A stretch of 64,000 bases of DNA from Lojkania enalia (lineage: Eukaryota > Ascomycota > Dothideomycetes > Pleosporales): NCBI GenBank assembly GCA_010094045.1, contig ML986740.1, positions 49,982-113,981 of the forward strand, in the 5' to 3' direction. Shown here piece by piece: positions 11,630 to 24,109 of this stretch. The notes beneath the pieces were generated by a model that was given only the letters and a program-made list of their open reading frames with translations, ran no database searches and was not told where the DNA came from. Within the stretch, counting starts at the first letter, position 1. Each line of letters opens with the position of its first letter. A program made the position numbers and the translations under genes.

Positions 11630-14600
11630 TTAGGCTGTGGGAATCTTGCCTTCAACAAACTCGGCCAAAAGCACCAACGATTTCTGTGCGCTCATCAAAT
11701 CTAGGAAAGGAATGTCAACTTTGAATGCTGTCCAAAACCAACTTCGGAACTCGGATGCGATCATGCTATCGACACCAAAGTCTGGCAAAGGCGTGCGGTC
11801 GTCAATTTGATCGGCTGGCATAAGGATCAGGTTCGAGAAACGCTTCTTTATCAACCTCAAAATGGCTGTTTGGAAAGTTGGCGCGTCGGCCTCGGAAGCG
11901 AAGGTTGCAGTCAACGCTGTCGGAACCTCTTTGAACCAGGGGGCAGCGGTCCCAACAGATTGGCCGCTTGAAGCCCCTGAGGCTGCCTGGCGTGTCTCAA
12001 TTTCAGCGTGCAGAGATGCCAGCAATACTGAGGCGCGCGCTTCAATGAGTACGCCGTGCTCGGTCACATCGAAACCTTGGGCACTCAAAGCACGGATACC
12101 TGCTGGCTCGAGACCAGTAAGAAGATGTGCCTCTGTCGGGTCGTGCACTGCTTCGGATCCGAGTGCGAGATCAACGATCTGAAGCATCTCTTCCTCATTG
12201 ATTGGTTGAATACCTTTACGGAGAAGTAGTGCCTCGATCTCTGGGTTTTCGTGGAGGTAGCCCACCTCGGAAATCATACCAAGACCGATCGATATAGCTG
12301 GCTTACCCTGATAGCGGCGCCAGCGCGCAAAGGAGTCGAGGAATCCGTTGGCCGCGCAATAGTTGCTTTCAGTTGCCGTACCCACGGTTCCGGACACAGA
12401 CGACGTCATCAAGAAGAAATCCAACTGATCATCATGGCCTTCGAGCGCATTGTGTAGATTCCACGTTCCTTTCCATTTGGGGTCAATTCCGGTGTGCCAG
12501 GCTTCGTTTGACATTCGTGTGAAAAGGGCCTCGTGGAGTCCCATGGCTGCTTGGACAACACCACCGACAGGCCTTCCCATATCTAGGCAGGCCTGAACGG
12601 CGGCGATAACGTCGTCAGAGTTGGAAACATCTCCACGCACCACACCAACTGTCGCGCCAGCACTCTCTAACCTTGAAACGAGGTCTCGCGCACTAGGCTT
12701 GTCAGCTCCTGAGCGGCCGACGAAGACAAAGCGACGAGCTCCACGACCCATCATCCATCTGCTGAGACTTCGTCCGAGTCCGCCAAGACATCCGATCATA
12801 AGATAAACCTTTTCTGGATCAAATAAGGTCAGGTAAGATGCCGGTACGACCTACATCAATAGTTAGGACTTTGATATCATAAAACTCTAACATAATGACT
12901 TACGGGGACAGAAGACTGAGGATTCTCCAGAGAAAGGACAACCTTGCCCACCCTGTCTTTGTTGCTTGCGAAGTACTGGTATGCTTGGGAGACTTCAGAT
13001 GCGTCGAAGATCTTAATTGGCACTGGTTGAAGTGCCCCAGAGCGGTAGAGCTCCAGGGTCTCTGTCATTAGTTGATCCCAGATCCCGCGGGTGAAAGCAT
13101 CTTCTGCGTAGTACAGGTCGGCAAGGTCGAATGCCGTGAAGGTGGCATTGCGGGAGAACACGCGCATATCTAGTATGCCAGCGTCATCGATTTCGCGGCT
13201 GCCAACCTCAACGAAACGTCCGAACTTGGCCAAGGAGCGCCAGCTATCATGAAGAAGGTCACCAGTGAGCGAATTGATGACTACATCAACGCCGCGGCCG
13301 TTTGTAACTTGCTTGAGTCCTTGGACAAAAGACGCGTCAAGTGAGCTAAAGACGTGCGAAGCGGGAAGACCTAGAACATTCACAAAGTACTCGCGCTTGG
13401 CCTCTGAATTAACCGTCGCATAAATGATAGCGCCCAATCTCTTGGCTAGCATGACAGCCTCAATACCAAAAGTGTCGGAGCTGTCGTGGATTAAGACGGA
13501 TTCCCCGGAACGGAGCTGAGCTCGGTATTTGAGGGCATATAGAGCGGTAGCATATCCGAGCAGCAAAGTCGGTAGAGTTGTAAAGTTTTCGCCATTCAAG
13601 CACTTATGTACCGATCCCACCGGCACACGCACTCCTGTTCCTAAGTGGTGAGGGGCGCACGCGACGACGCGATCACCTACAGCAAAACCCTTGACATCAG
13701 GGCCCAAAGCCGTAACAAGTCCGGAAAAGGCGAACGCGGTAGTCTTATCTCTTCGATCTACACGGCCTAGCAGAGCATAGACGTCCTTGGCATCAAGATT
13801 CACTGCCTTGACATCGATGTCTAGTTGGCCTGGGGGTGGCATGGTGACCTTCTCCGATAGCTCCTGGAAGTGGATCGTATCTGCGACTCCTACTCGACTG
13901 ATGGACAGCTGTGCTGGGTGTGCAGAAGCCAGTGCTTGTTTCTGAACGGCCACGTCGGGCTCTAGTCGTCGTCGGAATAGCGTATTAGTGTCGTACTCGG
14001 GCTGATAACGGCTAATAAGCATAAGACCATCTTTGGAGATGTATTCGCAATCATCCTTGGCATGTTTTGCTACTAGGGCCCTCAAAGCATGGTCACAAGC
14101 CGGAACCAAGTGAGAGCTAAGGAGATTCGCGGGTCCAACGTCGAGAATTGAGAATCGAAGCGCTGGCTGCTCTAACATCAAGGCGCGCGATAGACCATTC
14201 GAAAGGGTCAGATTGGGGTCGGGAGTATCGCCCAGCATATTAGCTCCTGTGATCCAGAGAAGATCCGTGATATTGTCCGTCATGACGCGTAGGCGATCGG
14301 TATCTTGTGGTTTAATAGTAGCGAGGAATTCTTGCTCCATTTCAAGCAAGGAAATGCAAATATCTTCCTTGACAATCTCTACGGTATCAATCTGATGAAG
14401 CGATATGATGCTCACTTTGGATACGCCAGCTGTCTTGGGGAGGTACGATGCTAAGGCATTCGCAAACTCGGTCACAGGTGAAGATGGCTTCTCGGCAGTC
14501 TATGACCCATATTTAGTATTGTAGCCAATGAGTGAAGAGCCTGTTCACGATTCCGGAGCGAACGGATGGAAAGGGGTTGAAAAGAACTTACAACAACAAA

Positions 14601-17600
14601 GACATTTCGGCCTTGGAGACTGCTCGTCTGCTGCGCCCGAACAGCCAATAAGACTTGTCTGCCGACATCTATAACGACAAAGCCAGCTGTCTTGAGGACA
14701 TCCACTGCGACGTCCGACTTTCTAGTAATTACGATTCCTTGATCGGAGACGAGAGATGCAATGCATTTTGGATCTTGGTTCCAGAAATGCTTCGAGGTCG
14801 CGTGCTACGCAATGAAATCAGCATTTGGCGAATTATTCATTCTGATAATTCTCACCTTCGGGATGAGAAGGACCTCGAAGGGACCTTCGGTTCCATCTTG
14901 GATCGATGGCTCCCCGTTCTCGTCCACGTCACCGGTAACCCAGGATTTACATCTTGAGAATGCTGTATCAGCGTCTAGCATGCCCAACCACTCTTTGGCC
15001 TTGTAACCGAATGCATCGCCGCCCAGTTCTAGTACACGCATGCGAGGATTTTTGTGTCCAGCGAGGTCAATCAGTGCACCAATAACGACAAGAGACTCAT
15101 CGTCGAGCAAGTCTTCCCGCTGCTGTTCTACAAAACTAGCAACGTATTGTTTCAGGTGAGTTTCTACATTAGAGCCGACTCGTAAGATATCGGGCTTCCA
15201 GTTGATTCTCAGCATTGGCTGACGCTCCATGTACTTGGCTAGTGGATCGTCAGTCGCTCGTTGCTCAATCTTTTTGCCCGTGTAAAGCGAAATTCGGGCA
15301 TCTTTGAAGTCCACGACGGGGGCGCCACGTGCATCCCGTAGAGTGGCAGCCATTTTCCTACTGGAGAAACCAGTCTCTTCGGACCGCACATGGATCTCAG
15401 CTTCCATGTCAGGCTCAGAACCTTGGGCCGGCTGAATGGTGCACTCTGGGATAAAGACAGGGAACCAGGCTTTTAGCGTACGTACTTTTCCCGCAGTGGT
15501 GCTCCAAATGGCGGCTTGGATCGCCGCGTCAATGACAATTGGATGTACTGGATACTCAGAGCCGCCAAGTGCATTGGCAGGAGCTTCTAGCTTCGTGATA
15601 CCAATAGCTTCCCTGCGACTTTGTCCATTGTCCGTCTTGAACCTCGTCAGAGATTGGAATGATGGACCGAAGCAGAATCCTTCCTCATGCCACTTCTTAT
15701 ACCACCGACTAGCAGGCCAGTTGTCAAAATGTTCGGTATTCTCTACGGCAACGCTATCATCTCTAGCCTTCGAAACGGGCTGTGTAATGCGAATGCTTCC
15801 AGTACAGTGTGTCATAGTCTTACCGGCAGCCCATGAAGAGATTGAGAAATCGCACCAGTCGACTGAACTGTTGGCTCCAGAAATGCGACGGGGCGACATG
15901 GTAGTGTGTAATTCTAGATCTTTTGCCGCGGGATCATTCTCATCGGGAACATTAAGGGCGGTACTGATATTGACGTTGCGGAATTCGAAGGCCAGCTTAG
16001 ACGCAGAGTTCTTGGCGTCTTTGAGTTGCATCACGGCCTCAATTGCTATGGCCATATAACCAGCTCCGGGGAAAACGACCTGGTCTTCAAGCTTATGGTC
16101 CTTAATCCAGGACATTTCACTCGGGCGTAGCAAGTTACGCCATGTGAAGTCGATGCCGTTGCCAGTGAGGGCTACGGTTCCAAGAAGTTCGTGGCGAATA
16201 TTCTTCCGGTTTCGCTGTTCAGCACTAGATCTGGGTTCGTTCCAGAGGAGTCCAGCCGAGTAATCCCATGGGTACGGCGGAAGGTTATTAATTGTCTTCA
16301 CGCCCTCGCCCGATGTAGGTAGCCCGTTGACTTTGGCCCAATCTAATGCGTGACCGTATGTAAACAGAATACCGGCGAGAGATTTCATGCAGACATCCGC
16401 GTCTGACTTGCGGACAAGGGTGGACGAATAAGGTAGGGTAGTTTTGTCTAGCCCGATGGAGGTGCGGATCTGCTGGATAGGCCCTTTCAGCGCTGCATGG
16501 GGGCCACACTCAATTAAGTGGATCTTTCCACCAGCTGCTAAGGATGATAAAGCTGCGCTGAACTGAACAGGTTGTTCTAGATTCTTCCGCCAATATGTGG
16601 CCATGTTGACAGTGTTGTCAAGAATTTGGAGCTCATCAGGATCGAAACCCACAGACGAATACATGGTCGCTCTCGGGGCCTCAGCCAACTTAATGTTCTT
16701 ATTCTTCTCAGTGAAGAGTGGAGTGAGAAGCTGTTCATACAAAGGGCCGATCTCCTCCATCATCTTAGAATGGTAGGCGCGTCCGCCAGTCTCGAGCTTC
16801 CGGACGAATTTGCTCTGGCTTTCTAATTCGGTTTTGATTGCTTCGATTCCTTCTGGCGAGCCGGCAATTGTTACGCTCTCGGGAGCGTTGACACATGCCA
16901 CACGGACGTGTGCGTCGAGCCCCATGGATCGAATGAGGTCCTTGGCAGGCTCGACAGCAAGGCCAGCCGCCAACATGCCTCCCTTGGAACGTAAAGTACC
17001 AACAGCATAGCCGCGGTAGTAAGCTACCAGCATTGCTTGAGAGAATGTAAGAAGTCCGGCAGCGTAGGCCGCTCCGATCTCGCCTGACGAGTGACCAACT
17101 ACAGAGGAAGGTTCAATGCCCCAGCTCCGCAGCAAGTCTACAAGCCCTATCTGAACGGCCGTGCAGATCGGCTGGCTGCGCGTCACTTCATTAATTCGGC
17201 TAGTGCTTGGGCCATCAAGTAGCGTCTGCTCCAATGTCCAGTCTGGGGTGTAGGGAGCAGGAAGAGCCTGGAGGATGTCATCAAGGGCACGGATGGTAGT
17301 GCGAAAGTGATCATTCTGGGCCAGAAGCTCTGATGCCATGCCAGCATATTGCGCTCCCTGGCCTGTGAACACAAATCCGAATGGAAGTACATTGGCAGAC
17401 TTGCTGGCTGCAGCCTCATCCACAGCTGAGACCTTCCCACCAGTCTTAGCCAAAATGAAGCTTCTATGTCGAAAGTGGTCGCGACCCTTTGTGAGCGTGT
17501 GAGCTAAGCTGTCGAGAGTGGATTGGTAGTGGGTCTCGGTAACAGTCTGGGTAATTTGTTTGACGCGCCCCTCCAAGGACTTGGTTGATGCGGCTGACAC

Positions 17601-19291
17601 AGGCAGGACGAGTACCTTCTTCTCAGACTCGGGAACACCGTTCGATAGGATCTGTTTGGGGAGGCGGCCCGGCCCGAGGTAGCTATCGGCAGATTCGAGA
17701 ATGACATGGGCGTTGGCGCCGCCATAACCGAACGAGTTAATACTTGCTCGGCGTAGTGACCGGGGCCATTCCTCCACTTTGGTTGCAATTTTCATATTCC
17801 GCTCCTTTAGAATAACTGGTAATAGTTAGTCGAATCTCACCTACTTCATAACCGAAGGTACTCACGCTTGGGGTTTATATTGACTACACCATGGGACGGC
17901 GGAATCTTGCCGTTTTCGAAGGCCGTCACAACCTTTAAGACGGACGTGAGACCGCTAGCTCCCTCACTGTGGCCCACATTGGTCTTTACAGATCCAATGA
18001 GGAGTGGCGCGCCCTCACGGGGGGCGAAGCAGCGGCCAATAGCATTCACCTCGATGGGATCTCCAACAGGTGTACCGGTGCCGTGACATTCGACGTAGTC
18101 TGTTCCCGTGAAGTCTAGTTCAGCATTCATATAGGCCTTGCGTGTAACGGCCTCTTGCTGCTCGCCACTAGGAAGTGAGATGCCGGGCGTTCTACCGCTC
18201 CTACATTCGTCTCGAGAGTCAGTCAGGGGCTCTTTGCGCAACCTGCGAAAATAACTAGTCACTTACGCGTTAACAGCACTGCCACGAATGACAGCCCTGA
18301 TCGTATTTCCGTCTCTCAATGCAGCGGATAGTCGTTTGATATAGATAGCGTTGACGCCCTCGGCTCGGCCGTATCCATCTGCAGAAACATCGAAAGTGTG
18401 ACATGTACCGGTAGGTGAAAGGACTCCACTCTTAGCAGCCATGACGTGTAGCTCTGGGGATAGAACCATATTAGCGGAGGCAACGATGGCTGTTTCACAA
18501 TCGCCCATTCTCATAGCATTCAAAGCTTGGTGAAGAGCATAGATGGACGAAGAGCATGCGGTATCAATAGTGAAACTAGTTTCCACACATTTGCATTAGC
18601 GACACCATCCTAAGCATATGATTGCAAAGCAATTGTTGTAGTTGTGAATCGTACCTGGGACCATGAAGATTGAAGACGTGACTGATTCGATTCGACATAA
18701 TAGTGGCACCTGATCCAGTTGACGTATATCGGTGGATGTAATCGGGATCGCGGGTTTGATTGGGCTGGTAGTCCACCGAAAAGTTCCCGACATAAACGCC
18801 CGTGAGAGAGCCGGATAGGGTGTCAATGCAGGTTCCAGAATTCTCTAGCGCTTCGTAGACAACCTCGAGCAGCTTGCGCTGTTGTGGGTCCATATAAGTA
18901 GCTTCGAGATTGTTGATGCCGAAGAATCCATTGTCGAACTGGCGAAGGTCCTCGTTGATGAAGTAACCACCAGGGACGTTTGAGCTGCCACTGCGGTTAC
19001 CATTAGGGTGGTAGAAACCGCTGAGGTTATAGCGCTCAGGGGGTACGGGCCCTTGGGCAGACTTGTCTTGGACTAGGAAGTCCCAGAGATCAGATGGGGA
19101 GCGGACATCTCCAGGAAGCCGACATGCTATTACAATGTTAGATGAACATTTTCAAATGCTGGATTCCATAACACCATACCCATTCCAACGATGACTGGCG
19201 GGTCATCGTGAAAGCTACTCTCTCCATCTCCTTCGTTGTTCAATACAACCACGCTTGAACGTGAGCTACTAGTGGCGGCGGTGGTAGCCAT
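11630..19291 (-). CDS. Highly reducing iterative type I polyketide synthase (KS-AT-DH-psiMT-ER-KR-ACP)
   Basis: Predicted 2405-aa cytosolic megasynthase. Minus-strand exons are 19291-19180, 19126-18655, 18575-18267, 18200-17866, 17815-14856, 14804-14592, 14499-12904 and 12850-11630, all in frame. KS (about 32-440) has Cys202 in DTACSSS and His337/His375. AT (about 555-870) has Ser652 in GHSSGE. DH (about 955-1255) has His983 and Asp1172. A short MT-like remnant (near 1330-1460) has only RVLELGG in place of a full SAM loop, so C-methylation is unlikely. ER (about 1665-1995) has a changed nucleotide loop, DSSDTFG, where family members have a GGVG core. KR (about 2005-2240) has GGLGR and Tyr2163. 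ACP has Ser2361 in DFGVDSM. There is no thioesterase or reductase domain, so release needs partners, matching salicylaldehyde-type HR-PKSs. It is divergent from the SDR at 19979. Confidence 0.95.
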
Positions 19292-19978
19292 GGCTGCTGT
19301 GGATTAACGAGAAGCAGGGTAAGTCATTTTATGTATCTGCTACTGCTACACGGAAGACTTAGACTCTTATCATTCCGGCCCCCCCCCCCCCCCCCCCCCC
19401 CCCCCCACCGCCAATCTCCTCTGAGATACTAACCTGGAAGGTGTCTAGATTGCGTGCATATGGCAAGAACCTGTCGTAGATATCACCAAGGATATTCCGA
19501 TGCCGAGCAAGAGAAGCACAGTGTTATCGCCTTTACTGCATGCAGGCTCTAGTTTCCGTCTCGGACATACCCCACTATCGGCTCTTCAGGTAGAGGGTTG
19601 ATTGAGTGGCCGATTTCATTCCCTTGCTAGATCTTGGCTGGTGTAGAATAGAAACTCCATATATTGACAAGGACGTAATCAGTTTAGCTTCAAGTGGGTC
19701 ATTCTCGGACTTTATTGGGATCCCTTCGGAGGTATAGAAGAGATCGAACTTTGATTTGCGGTTACATTGCAAGACCCCCTGTGTACGGAGCATTCATATC
19801 ACATTACTTGTGAGCTACACTGGCCGCTACGCATGAGCCTTTCGGTAGAGTGCAGGCCAATGAGAGCATCCATAGTTACGGTGAAGCATAAAGTCAGAGG
19901 CTCATCCATAGGGAACCGAACAACCGGCTTTCCTGAAATTGCCATATCAAGGAACCGAACCAGCTAGGACGTCCCAAA
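19292..19978. promoter_or_regulatory. Divergent promoter region, PKS / SDR
   Basis: The 687-bp gap between the PKS start (19291, minus) and the SDR start (19979, plus) must serve both genes. It contains a 28-base C tract and two copies of GGAACCGAAC (19912-19921 and 19951-19960, 39 bp apart), the second 19 bp before the SDR ATG. Binding of a cluster regulator to these copies is possible but untested. Confidence 0.5.
19379..19406. repeat. Homopolymer tract of 28 C (G on the PKS strand)
   Basis: An uninterrupted run of 28 C bases lies 88 bp upstream of the PKS start codon, within its likely promoter or 5' leader. On the PKS coding strand it is a G tract and could form a G-quadruplex. Its length is also prone to assembly error. 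Confidence 0.9.
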
Positions 19979-20993
19979 ATGGATATTACTGGAAATGGTC
20001 TGATTGTTGGAGGAGGTGAGTTATCCCTCTGAAAGGCGTGCCGCCAAGGTCGTTTTGGAAACTAACTGACTATATAGGAAATGGCATCGGGAAGGCCTGC
20101 GCTATTCTTCTCGCCCGTGAGGGCGCCGCCGGGGTTCTAATTGGCGACATTGATATTGATGCGGCAAATAGTGTGGCTGCTGAATGTAAGGCTGTGGCGA
20201 CAAATAACAAATTCCGAGCAGAGGGCATTCGAGTGGATGTTACACATGAGTACTCAGTGCGCAGAATGTTCAAGCGCATGGTGGAATTATTCGAGCGTGT
20301 TGACTATTGTGTGAACTGCGCTGGGGTCAGTTCTATCCAATTTCCGCTTTCCATAACCTCCTAACTGGTAGCTTTTCAGATTGGAGCTCAACAGCCAGCC
20401 GATATCGCATCATTGACACTCGCGGACTTTCAACGGTTTCAAGATGTGAATACGACCGGCACTTTCCTTGTGACAAAGGAAGCGTCCGTCGTGATGCGGG
20501 CTCAAAAACTCCGTCCGGTTTCTGAGTTGTCACCTTTACGCGGTAACACCCGAGGTTCAATTGTCAATCTTGGATCGGCTTCTTCGATGACTGCAGCCTG
20601 GGGAGTTCTTCCCTACACTACCTCCAAGCATGCAACGCTAGGTTTGACTAAGAATAGTGGTTAGTCCAGAGCTTTCGTACACACGACCAAAATTAGCACA
20701 GGTCGTTAGCATGATGACGAAGATGGCTGACGCTCATACCAGCGCTTGACAATGCCGCATACGGGATTAGGGTCAATTGCGTTTGCCCTTCCTGGACGGA
20801 CACGCCAATGGTACAGCGGGCCGTTGACGGAATGGAAGGATTAAAGGATTTTATCAAAGAAAAGCTGCCGATTGGCCGAATGGCAGTGCCGGACGAAATT
20901 GCCGATGCAGTCATCTTTACGTTGAGTCCCCGAGGTAGTTTCATGACTGGATCTGCGTTGGTAGTGGACGGTGGCTTACTAATGGGTATTTGA
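19979..20993 (+). CDS. Short-chain dehydrogenase/reductase, classical type
   Basis: Predicted 271-aa NAD(P)-dependent oxidoreductase. Exons 19979-20015, 20078-20325, 20380-20659 and 20743-20993 join in frame. The nucleotide-binding loop GGGNGIG is at residues 11-17, the CAG triplet ends residue 95, and the catalytic Ser (near 161-164), Tyr174 and Lys178 (YTTSK) are present. The C-terminus reads DTPMV...SFMTGSALVVDGG, typical of classical SDRs. It shares its promoter region with the PKS and is the first gene of the SDR-cupin-SDR group that accompanies salicylaldehyde-forming HR-PKSs. There such SDRs are thought to oxidise or reduce polyketide intermediates before ring aromatisation; the exact step here is inferred. 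Confidence 0.93.
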
Positions 20994-21522
20994 TTTGTTG
21001 GTACCAGTGGATGACCGATCCTTGACTTGGAGGACCGAATCAAGCTACTCAATAGTTTGAAAATTACTTATTGTTAATGGTCTTACAATAGGAGTGCCAC
21101 GTGAGTGCTTGGGTTCAGTTGGAAGAACTAGCCGGGCGTCTACCCATACCTTGCGTGACCAATCAGAGCTCAGAACCCCGTTGATCCCCTGCCGCTGCGG
21201 CCCGCCGCATAACAAAAACTCCGGACTGCAGTATTCACAGCCGTGGCAAAGTCAGGAGTTTTTGAGACGTGCAGTGGTTTCCCCGGACGCCCCGCTTTGC
21301 TGTGCGTCACTACATTGTGGCTAAATCTTACGCACTTGGTGAGAGGAGACATCGAACCGATAATGAATCTCCTAGATGCACCCGTATACTTAAAACTACC
21401 AGCAGAGTGTTGATTCGATTTGCTAACTCGGATAATATTTGGACATAAAGTTATACTCCTCTTCAAACCTATCCTCAGGGACACGAAACGTCGAATTACT
21501 TTCAACCAAGACCATAAACGCC
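20994..21522. promoter_or_regulatory. Intergenic region, promoter of first cupin gene
   Basis: 529 bp between an SDR and a cupin gene on the same strand. It should hold the SDR 3' end and the cupin promoter. No clear operator seen. Confidence 0.45.
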
Positions 21523-22202
21523 ATGGCCATCGAAGACGTGCCAGACCGCCCAAACCCCGCTGCTGGGTACATTCAGGCACCATGGCCAGTGGCCGGTCTT
21601 CCTCGGGTGCAGCGACACATCACCGGGCACAATGAAAAGGGCAAATCTGTTTTCCTATCGACCGACTCTGGCGCTCACCACAAAGAATTGGTAGACAAGG
21701 GCGCGCTCGCCAATATAATTTATTCAACCAATACGCACCCTGTCGAACTTAATGACAATGTGGATATCAAGTTCCAGGCCGAAAACGAGGTGCGTTTCCG
21801 CTTGTACTTATCTCACATGTTAGGCGAAGACTGATGGAATTGCTGTAGCCTGGCTTGACCGTAAAGAATGGAACAGTGTGCCGCTTGATCGACTTCGCCC
21901 CTGCATGCGAGTCACCCATGCATCGTGTAAACAGTATCGACTACGCTATTGTGATCGAGGGAGTCTTCAAGATGGTTCTTGACTCTGGTGAGGAACGATA
22001 CATGCATCGGGGAGACATTGCGGTCCAGCGGTCCACCGCTCACAAATGGATCAACGTGACGGGCAACGGACTTCTTCCTGCGCGCATCTTGTTCATCTTG
22101 CAGGATGTGAAAGATGTGTACGCCGGTGGTCAGAAACTGGCTGGATACCTCGGCCCACTTGGAGACGACTACGTTGGCCTTCCTGGCCACCCTGGCAAAT
22201 AG
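21523..22202 (+). CDS. Cupin-domain protein (paralogue of the gene at 42187)
   Basis: Predicted 206-aa small cupin protein. Exons are 21523-21789 and 21849-22202. An upstream in-frame ATG at 21439 exists, but the ATG at 21523 (MAIEDVPDRP) fits the family N-terminus. The cupin barrel lies in the second half: APACESPMHRVNSIDYAIVI, then GEERYMHRGDIAVQRSTAHKW. Only one histidine is visible in each cupin motif, so metal binding may be partial. Small cupins of this family sit beside salicylaldehyde HR-PKSs and are thought to help in cyclisation or aromatisation of the released chain. The C-terminal RILFILQDVKDVY matches the paralogue RMLYFMLDVKPVM at 42 kb, showing duplication within this cluster. 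Confidence 0.9.
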
Positions 22203-22784
22203 ACGGGCTGTACTGTCCAATACTGGCCTAGCATAAACACGCCATTGAGTTTGGAAACACTATTTCATTCACTGAGAAATTTGCAAAATAAACGAGGAGA
22301 TAAATGATGCTAAATGTAATTCATGATTTAAATAGAAATCAGCTCGCTTTTGTTGGAAAATTCGAATTCTGCTTTGTGATCTTGTGCTAGGAGACCATTC
22401 ATGTACATTGCACTCTGCGCATACTCTTTATACGTGGCTCACAAGTGTATAAAATGTGATGAGAGCCAAGCTGAAAATGACAATCATCTTTAATGCCATT
22501 TGTGAGTTAACACCGATGGTAGCCCTCAAGGTACCGCGAGGATGTTTGTATGGAATGACACAATGGAAACGGCTTAAATCAGCTAGGGTACTGCATAATC
22601 TTAATTTTTAAAGAATTTGGAAACCGTAAGAGTTGATTATAGTGGCTCTATATAGGGATGGTAGGCTTCGTGGCAATCCAAGCAACTATCGAAGGTTTCA
22701 AAGCCGGGCACCACTGTCTGATGCCTTCATATTTGTCATAAATTACAGAATGACCACTACCTCCCTAGATAGACCCGAACTAAC
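22203..22784. other. Convergent intergenic region
   Basis: Shared 3' flank of the cupin (+) and SDR (-) genes. No gene recognised. Confidence 0.5.
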
Positions 22785-24109
22785 TCACTGTTTCGTCGCT
22801 CGAGCTGCGTGCGCTTGCTGCAGCTTCCTCAAATTGAACCACTTCCACAAAGTAGAATCCTTTTCACGGAGTTAGTTGGAGCGAACCAAAAGGCACAAGG
22901 ACTATAAAATCACTACGTACCCAGATAGTACGCCAGCCGAAGACATCATAGAACCATGTCAATCTGGTGTAACTTCCATACCAGAACCAGGCTTGCGGCT
23001 TGGATTTCAGACTGTGGGCAACGACATGTGCTGCATAGTCAAAACGATCGGTCGCACCCTCTAAAATTCAATCCGGTTAGTCTAACATGATATTCCGCTA
23101 GAAACGGATTAATACTCACGCGGCGTGCGGGTGACATGTGCTTGGAATTCCTCTGCAAGCGGGGAATAATAAGACCCTATCAAACACGGAATATACGTCA
23201 GAGAATGACGAGTATTAATAGTTTGGGGGAAACTTTCTACCTTCAGGAAGTCGTCGATGAGCATCATTCTTCAAAATGTTGGTGCTTACTTCACCAGAAA
23301 TAACCTAGGAATTGATAGTCAGCCCAAAACGAAAACCATGATTGCTGTCGAAATATCGTACCGTGATGACCCTGACACTGGAATTATGGATTCTCGTTAG
23401 GATCTATGAGAATAGAATATGCTTTGGGGTAACGCACTCGAAGGGGGCCATCTCAACACGGAGGGTATTTCCCCAATGAGCCAGGGCTGCTTTTGTGGCA
23501 TTGTATGACGCTTTTTGGAGAATGTAAATCAGGATTCCTTATGCAGAGTCTAGAATACCTACAGCCGTATAGATAGGGTATCACCCCACCAATAGAACCG
23601 ATGTTGACGATCGCGCCTTTGGCTTCTATGATCAAGTCGTGAAAGTGGCGGACCATGCGCATGGGGCCAAAAACGTTGATGTCAAACATGCGCTGCACGG
23701 CAACTACATCTGTGTCGATAGCTGTCATAGTGTATGCTATGCCGCTAGGTACAGTTAATACGAATAACATAGCACAGGCCAAGGCGAAGAACGTACGCGC
23801 AGTTTACAAGGACATCAAGGCGTCCGCCCGTGAGCTTCTGTATGTTGGCTTTCAACTCCAAAATTGACTTCTCGGAGGTAACATCGAGGGGGTAGAAGGT
23901 GATTCCAGCCTCTGTCAAATGGTCGCTGGCTTCGTTTGGAAGCACAGTGGCGATGGCATGAAGGCCCTTACGGCTATACTCTGTTACGAGAGCCTCACCA
24001 ATTCCACCGCGACCACAACTACCCGGATCTGAATTAGCGGACACTAGTAGAGGCTTTCGTTCTAGTTTGCTCACCCTGTCACAAGCGCGAATCGCTGTTG
24101 AGTAGGCAT
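22785..24109 (-). CDS. SDR similar to 1-acyl-dihydroxyacetone-phosphate reductases (Ayr1-like)
   Basis: Predicted 287-aa reductase encoded by nine exons: 24109-24075, 24018-23797, 23744-23563, 23510-23438, 23377-23362, 23304-23241, 23176-23120, 23060-22921 and 22859-22785. Exon 5 is only 16 bp. Every junction has GT...AG borders and the sum closes in frame. The nucleotide loop TGCGRGGIG is at residues 11-19; Tyr149 and Lys153 form YNATK. After the SDR core, the C-terminus (SKPQAWFWYGSYTRLTWF) is the hydrophobic, membrane-leaning tail typical of Ayr1-like proteins. In known salicylaldehyde clusters an SDR of this subtype accompanies the PKS and cupin, so a role in processing the reduced polyketide is likely. 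The high intron density contrasts with its neighbours. Confidence 0.88.

Noticed and set aside
15436..16059. 207-codon plus-strand open frame
   Set aside because: It is antisense to the DH region of the PKS, which is clearly coding on the minus strand.
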